This document shows positions 6,782-10,317 of a DNA stretch of 10,317 nucleotides, in pieces. The notes below the pieces were generated by a model that saw only the letters and a program-made list of their open reading frames with translations, searched no databases and was not told the DNA's origin. The DNA comes from Bryobacterales bacterium. Lineage in GTDB: Bacteria > Acidobacteriota > Terriglobia > Bryobacterales > Bryobacteraceae. The stretch spans positions 1 to 10,317 of the forward strand of contig SHUN01000062.1 in NCBI GenBank assembly GCA_009697495.1, in the 5' to 3' direction. Position numbers and translations under genes: made by a program. Numbering within the stretch: the stretch's first letter is position 1; the number at the start of each line of letters is the position of its first letter.

Positions 6782-7042
6782 TTGGGCATGGGAATCATTA
6801 CGGAATACGTCGACGCGGCGATGAAGGATGCCGAATACGAGGAACTTGAGGAAGACGAAGGATTTACCGGGACTATTCCTGAACTGGAAGGGCTGATCGG
6901 TTACGCGAAGACACTGGAGCTTTGCAAATTGGACCTCCGGGAAGCGTTGGAAGGCTGGCTACTAGTCAGTTTTCATCACCATTTGCCGGTACCGCCGAAG
7001 TGCGGTATTGACCTGAAGGTTTTGCGGCAGGAAGTCGCGTAG
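6782..7042 (+). CDS. hicB: HicB-family antitoxin, second copy (adjacent to the toxin gene)
   Basis: The product is 86 residues with the TTG start, or 84 from ATG 6788. It shares the HicB core with its upstream neighbour: YVDAAMKDAEYEELEEDEGF, GTIPELEGLIGYAKTLELCK and LREALEGWLLVSFHHHLPVP. The gene lies directly against hicA (TAG then TTG, no gap), so it is the likeliest cognate antitoxin. It also lacks a recognisable DNA-binding tail. The start choice rests on the AAGGAGGT site. The acidic N-terminal half (DAEYEELEEDEG) is typical for the family and suits contact with a basic toxin. Confidence 0.85.
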   Translation: MGMGIITEYVDAAMKDAEYEELEEDEGFTGTIPELEGLIGYAKTLELCKLDLREALEGWLLVSFHHHLPVPPKCGIDLKVLRQEVA

Positions 7043-7261
7043 TTGCCGCCGTTTGGTCCGATCGCCCGACCGGAACTCATTCGGGCCCTGCGGCGCGCCG
7101 GCGCGACCGGCACGTTCAATGCAAGGAACCACGAATACATGCTGCTGGGATCGAAGCGTATCACGATTCCCAATCCGCACGGGTCGGACATCGGCCGCGG
7201 GCTATTAGCGACGATTCTCCGCCAAGCGAAGATCTCCCGCGAAGTGTGGCAGAAGTTGTAG
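7043..7261 (+). CDS. hicA: HicA-family toxin (mRNA interferase)
   Basis: This 72-residue basic protein has the HicA double-stranded-RNA-binding-like fold. The N-terminal helix is ARPELIRALRRAG (residues 8-20). The beta-sheet contains His30 in ARNHEYM, at the place of the catalytic His in the GSH motif of other HicA toxins. Next comes ITIPNPHGSDIGRGLLATIL (40-59), and the last helix RQAKISREVWQKL ends the protein. HicA toxins cleave mRNA and tmRNA and stop translation until bound by HicB. The start must be TTG at 7043, since no ATG or GTG precedes the N-terminal helix in frame; AGGAAG lies 8 nt before it. The canonical GSH reads RNH here, so the flanking residues differ although the His is retained. 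It ends exactly where the convergent GMC gene ends, with no terminator between. Confidence 0.87.
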   Translation: MPPFGPIARPELIRALRRAGATGTFNARNHEYMLLGSKRITIPNPHGSDIGRGLLATILRQAKISREVWQKL

Positions 7262-8893
7262 TTACACGCCGCCGGTGCGCATTTGATCGGCGAGATAGTC
7301 AGTCGCGCGCCAGGCCAACGCCAGAATCGTCAGAGTCGGATTCTTTTCCGACGCGGTTGTAAATGACGAACCATCCACGACGAACACATTCTTCACATCG
7401 TGCATCTGATTGAAGCCGTTCAAGGCGCTGCGTTTCGGATCGGCGCCCATGCGGCAAGTCCCGTGTTCGTGGATGGCGCTGCCGAATGGATCGATGGCGC
7501 CGCGCTGGTAGGGCACGATCTCCGCTTTCATGCCTCGGAAGACACTTTCGGCCAAGTCATACATCTCGTTGAGCATCTTCTTTTCGTTGTCGCCGATGCT
7601 GTATTCGATCCGCGAAATCGGGATGCCGTAGCGGTCCTTCGGTGTACCGTCCACGCTCACTTTGTTGTGCTTATAAGGAAGCACCTCGCCGTACGGATGC
7701 ATGGCGACCAACGCCGGATAGCGCCTCTTGATCGCCTTCTTGTAATCCAGCCCGAAGCCTTCGATCTGCTTGGCCCAGTTGCCAACGCCGGCTTGGGCGC
7801 CCGTGTTCCAGAACTGCGAGCCGAAGCCGCGCAGATAGTCGCGTTTGCGGCCGTCCCTGGCGTTGTAGCGCGGGAGATAAATATGTTCGCCGCCCAGGCC
7901 ATCATCGTTCAGCGCTTTCGTCCCCATCAGTTCCGGCACGAAGCCGAACATATGAAAACACACCTGCTCAGTGAGATAACTGCCGATGACGCCGGAGGAG
8001 TTACCGATCTTCGAGTTGAGTAAGATACGAGTGGAATCAACGCAACTGGCGCCGAGAATAATCCGCTTGCCGAGCACGATGCGTTCGGCCCTCGTGTTGC
8101 GGTCGAAGTATCTTACTCCTTTCGCCAGGCCGTTATCACCTAATAGGATATGCGCGACGACGGCATTATCGACTATCTTCAACTTACCGGTTTTTTCGGC
8201 TTTGTCCGTCAAATAGTCAGTGGAGTTAAAGAACGCGGCGACATCGCAGCCTCGGCCGCAAGCGCCGCAGTAGTGACAAGGCGAGTGACCGGCGGCGGTC
8301 GTCGTGTTGACGGCTTTTCGCTGGTTGACTACCTTGATGCCCATCGCTTCAGCCGAACGCTTCATGAAACGTTCGCCGCAGCGGAGAGCGGGCGGGGGCT
8401 GGTGGAATTTGCTGCCTGGCAGCGAGTCCGTATCGTCGTCGCCGCCGCAGACGCCGATTTCCCGCTCCACTTTGTCGTAGTAAGGCGCGATGTCCTTGTA
8501 ACGAATGGGCCACGGGATTTCCCATCCATCTTTGGCGGGGCCTTCGAAATCGAGATCGGAGTAGCGCAGCGCGACGCGGCCCCAGATGTTGGTTTTGCCG
8601 CCTCGGCCCCAGACGCGGATGAGATCGAATTTGTTCGGCTCCTTGGAAATGTAGGGCTGTTCCTTAACATCCAATTGAATTTTTGGCGGGGCAAGTCCTT
8701 TTTCAATGCGCTCGCGCCACTGCCAGGGCTTGACATGTGTCCAGAAATCTTCGCGTTTGAAGCGGGCTCCGGCGTCGAGCATAAGGACATTGACGCCGTG
8801 GTTGACGGCCAGATTCCAGGCCGACATACCGCCGGCGGCACCGCTGCCGATGACGATGACGTCGTGCACTTCGGGGGCTGACTGCGTGAACAT
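7262..8893 (-). CDS. GMC-family FAD-dependent dehydrogenase (large subunit; sugar/glycoside oxidising type)
   Basis: This is a 543-residue flavoenzyme of the glucose-methanol-choline family, probably oxidising a sugar or glycoside hydroxyl and passing electrons to a membrane or cytochrome carrier. The FAD Rossmann motif is VIVIGSGAAGG (Gly16, Gly18, Gly21) with acidic Asp40 in VLMLDAG. WGRGGKTNIWGRVALRYSD follows at about 95-113. A cysteine cluster CHYCGACGRGC (Cys206, 209, 212, 216) matches the iron-sulfur-type loop seen in several FAD dehydrogenases of this group. The C-terminal catalytic pair is His475 in IHEHGTCRMG and Asn518 in EKNPTLT. It has no signal peptide of its own. The gene begins 2 nt after the small-subunit gene, whose Tat-type signal may carry both proteins out together, as known for related FAD glucose dehydrogenases. 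The substrate is not shown by the sequence. Confidence 0.92.
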   Translation of the reverse strand: MFTQSAPEVHDVIVIGSGAAGGMSAWNLAVNHGVNVLMLDAGARFKREDFWTHVKPWQWRERIEKGLAPPKIQLDVKEQPYISKEPNKFDLIRVWGRGGKTNIWGRVALRYSDLDFEGPAKDGWEIPWPIRYKDIAPYYDKVEREIGVCGGDDDTDSLPGSKFHQPPPALRCGERFMKRSAEAMGIKVVNQRKAVNTTTAAGHSPCHYCGACGRGCDVAAFFNSTDYLTDKAEKTGKLKIVDNAVVAHILLGDNGLAKGVRYFDRNTRAERIVLGKRIILGASCVDSTRILLNSKIGNSSGVIGSYLTEQVCFHMFGFVPELMGTKALNDDGLGGEHIYLPRYNARDGRKRDYLRGFGSQFWNTGAQAGVGNWAKQIEGFGLDYKKAIKRRYPALVAMHPYGEVLPYKHNKVSVDGTPKDRYGIPISRIEYSIGDNEKKMLNEMYDLAESVFRGMKAEIVPYQRGAIDPFGSAIHEHGTCRMGADPKRSALNGFNQMHDVKNVFVVDGSSFTTASEKNPTLTILALAWRATDYLADQMRTGGV

Positions 8894-8895
8894 GT

Positions 8896-9387
8896 TTAGG
8901 CGTGTTCCTTATGGGTGCAGCCCTTGAATTCGCGGACGAAAGTGTTGGCGTTCCAGCCCAGTTCCTGTTGCAGTCCTTCGCGCGTGCCGTAGTAGCCGTC
9001 GACGGTAAGTTCCTTCAGCGATTGGAAGATACGCCTCGGCTCGCCGGTTGACTTACTCCAGGCCGTCAGTAACGCCGCCTGATCGCCGGTGTTGAACTTC
9101 TGTTTTGCGATCCACGACAAATCTTTGCGGAGCTGCGCGCCGCGTTTTGAATTGGTATGGGCCTGCCAATCGATGTAATAGTGTACGTTGGCGTCAGCGG
9201 CGCCGGGAGTATCGGAACGGGGAATGATGTGCTCGACTAACTTAGCGAGTAAGTCCATCTCCGCCGGTTTGAAGAAACGCGCGACCTTTTTCGCGGCTGG
9301 GATTTCGTTATCGGAGGCATGGTGGTCCTGCGCCGCGACGGCAGTGGCGGTGAGCGCGATTTGCAGTAAGTCGCGGCGCGTTCCCAT
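8896..9387 (-). CDS. Gluconate 2-dehydrogenase subunit 3 family protein (small dehydrogenase subunit)
   Basis: The 163-residue protein starts MGTRRDLLQIALTATAVAAQ, a twin-arginine-like signal (Arg4-Arg5) with cleavage near residue 19. The mature part holds the family signature: FFKPAEMDLLAKLVEHIIPR (38-57), SDTPGAADANVHYYID, then a helical region ending in TVDGYYGTREGLQQELGW and FKGCTHKEHA. Such subunits assist folding and Tat export of a GMC dehydrogenase partner. Here that partner is the next gene, starting 2 nt downstream. A cytochrome c subunit, often the third member, is not in the window. The ATG is separated from the tpx stop by only 2 nt. Confidence 0.9.
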   Translation of the reverse strand: MGTRRDLLQIALTATAVAAQDHHASDNEIPAAKKVARFFKPAEMDLLAKLVEHIIPRSDTPGAADANVHYYIDWQAHTNSKRGAQLRKDLSWIAKQKFNTGDQAALLTAWSKSTGEPRRIFQSLKELTVDGYYGTREGLQQELGWNANTFVREFKGCTHKEHA

Positions 9388-9389
9388 AG

Positions 9390-9902
9390 TTAGGCGGCGA
9401 GCGCGCGAGCGGCGGCGAGGGCCGCGTCGTAATCGGGGTGGTTGCCGACTTCGCCGACGTATTCGACGTGGCGGATGACGCCAGCGGCATCGATGACGAA
9501 GATGGCGCGGGCGTGGATGCGGAGATCCTCAATCAGCGTGCCGTAGGCCGCGCCGAAGGAGCCGGAGCGATGGTCGGAGAGCATGACAAGATTGTCAACG
9601 CCCATCGCGCCGCACCAGCGCTTCATGGCGAAGGGGAGGTCCATGGAAAGGGTGAAAATCTTGACGTGAGGCAGGGCGGCGGCTTCTTCGTTGAAGCGCT
9701 TGGTCTGCATGTCGCAAACGGGCGTGTCGAGCGAGGGGACGACGCTGAAAATGCGAACGCCGTCGCCGGTGCCGGCGAGGTTTACGATTTTAAGAGACGT
9801 GTCGACGACTTCGAAATCGGGGGCGGTATCCCCAACTTTCAATTCCGGTCCGATAACGTCTTTGGGATTGCCCTTGAGGGTGATTGCTGAGGTACGAATC
9901 AT
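9390..9902 (-). CDS. tpx: Thiol peroxidase (Tpx-type peroxiredoxin)
   Basis: This atypical 2-Cys peroxiredoxin reduces hydrogen peroxide and organic hydroperoxides with thioredoxin. The 170-residue length is normal. Visible are ITLKGNP at the N-terminus, KVGDTAPDFEVVD (22-34), the peroxidatic site PSLDTPVC with Cys63, the resolving site MKRWCGAMG with Cys97, FGAAYGTLI, ARAIFVID and a terminal PDYDAALAAA helix. The ATG at 9902 is chosen because it begins the conserved core; the same frame is open farther upstream, but that part is the shadow of the DUF418 gene. The start overlaps the DUF418 stop (ATGA), indicating coupling; no obvious ribosome binding site precedes it. It is in one operon with the dehydrogenase genes and may remove peroxide formed by flavin oxidation. 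Confidence 0.95.
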   Translation of the reverse strand: MIRTSAITLKGNPKDVIGPELKVGDTAPDFEVVDTSLKIVNLAGTGDGVRIFSVVPSLDTPVCDMQTKRFNEEAAALPHVKIFTLSMDLPFAMKRWCGAMGVDNLVMLSDHRSGSFGAAYGTLIEDLRIHARAIFVIDAAGVIRHVEYVGEVGNHPDYDAALAAARALAA

Positions 9903-10317
9903 GATGAGAATTCTATGATAGCAGCGTCGCGGCGGAGTGGTTGCCAGGCCCATTCCGCGGGACCGAAACGGAAATAGCACAGCCAGATGGGGCTGATAGT
10001 GAGGTTGATGGCCCACATGCCAAGGACGTAACCGTTGAAGAAGAGCGTGCAAAGAATGGAGGTGAGTCGGGAGGCGTCGAAGGCAAGGCCCATGCCCATC
10101 ACCAACATCGCCAGCACATCGAGGAAGAGGAACTGAAAGAACATGGTGAACTCGAACATGGCGGCTTCGCCGGAACGCAGGGGGAGATTTTCAAGCCAGC
10201 CACCGCGATGCGTCTTGACCTCTTTTTCGACGTTGGCCTTTTTCGGCTCGAACATATCGCCGAGCTGTTTCCACTCCAGAAGAGACTTCTGCTGGTCTTC
10301 AGTGGGGTTGGCTGCTT
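9899..10317 (-). CDS. DUF418 family membrane protein, C-terminal part (5' end outside window; apparent internal deletions)
   Basis: The frame is open to the right edge of the window, so the N-terminus is missing here. The last 118 codons begin MFEPKKANVEKEVKTHRGGW, matching the cytoplasmic/periplasmic loop before the DUF418 domain. They continue through a hydrophobic helix (FFQFLFLDVLAMLVMGMGL) and end with ISPIWLCYFRFGPAEWAWQP, the hallmark C-terminal motif of DUF418. From memory, intact relatives carry roughly 90-100 more residues between the MGMGL-type helix and the CTLFFNGY-type helix, and a further short loop before the WAINL helix. Both are absent here but the frame is kept. The protein is therefore either a shrunken variant or decaying. 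Its TGA overlaps the tpx ATG. Function of the family is unknown; transport has been proposed. Confidence 0.65.
   Translation of the reverse strand, partial: AANPTEDQQKSLLEWKQLGDMFEPKKANVEKEVKTHRGGWLENLPLRSGEAAMFEFTMFFQFLFLDVLAMLVMGMGLAFDASRLTSILCTLFFNGYVLGMWAINLTISPIWLCYFRFGPAEWAWQPLRRDAAIIEFSS

Noticed and set aside
7255..7270. Bidirectional terminator between hicA and the GMC gene.
   Set aside because: The two stop codons abut with no intergenic base, and no inverted repeat with a T-run was seen there.
8150..8881. 243-codon plus-strand frame, and another at 7400-8023.
   Set aside because: Both are antisense shadows of the GMC dehydrogenase, which has a continuous frame with FAD and active-site motifs.
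9903..10052. N-terminal 50-residue extension of Tpx.
   Set aside because: The added sequence is unlike Tpx and is the shifted frame of the DUF418 gene, while the conserved start lies at 9902.

Overview
This is a GC-rich, densely packed bacterial chromosome segment. The gene families suggest Acidobacteriota, probably the Bryobacterales/Solibacter group. The pointers are a GT2/MshEN 'N4 adsorption protein B'-type tail, a carboxypeptidase-regulatory TonB-receptor remnant, a secreted DUF1080 protein, a GMC dehydrogenase with a gluconate_2-dh_3 subunit, and a DUF418 protein. This placement comes from gene content alone and is an inference. No tRNA, rRNA, CRISPR array, insertion sequence or phage gene was seen.

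Left part (1-2755): the window opens with what looks like the 5'-truncated tail of a glycosyltransferase-MshEN gene on the + strand. It overlaps tail-to-tail with a minus-strand operon that reads, in transcription order, small membrane protein, RNase PH (rph), XTP/dITP pyrophosphatase (rdgB). This operon handles RNA 3'-end trimming and nucleotide-pool cleaning. A short lipoprotein gene is divergent from it across only 35 bp.

Middle (2756-7261, all + strand): a TgpA-like membrane transglutaminase is followed by a badly deleted TonB-dependent receptor gene. Next come a secreted DUF1080 (3-keto-glycoside hydrolase family) protein and, coupled to it, a toxin-antitoxin module with two tandem HicB-type antitoxin genes and one HicA toxin gene.

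Right part (7262-10317, all - strand): a compact operon reads, in transcription order, DUF418 membrane protein (partial, apparently internally deleted), thiol peroxidase Tpx, Tat-type small dehydrogenase subunit, GMC-family FAD dehydrogenase. Junctions are a 4-nt overlap or 2-nt gaps.

The most interesting functional idea is that the secreted DUF1080 protein and the GMC/gluconate_2-dh_3 dehydrogenase form the two halves of an oxidise-then-cleave route for glycosides (C3 oxidation followed by 3-keto-glycoside cleavage). The HicBBA module is wedged between the two halves. The second theme is gene decay: a truncated GT-MshEN gene, a TonB-receptor scar and a shrunken DUF418 gene lie within 10 kb.
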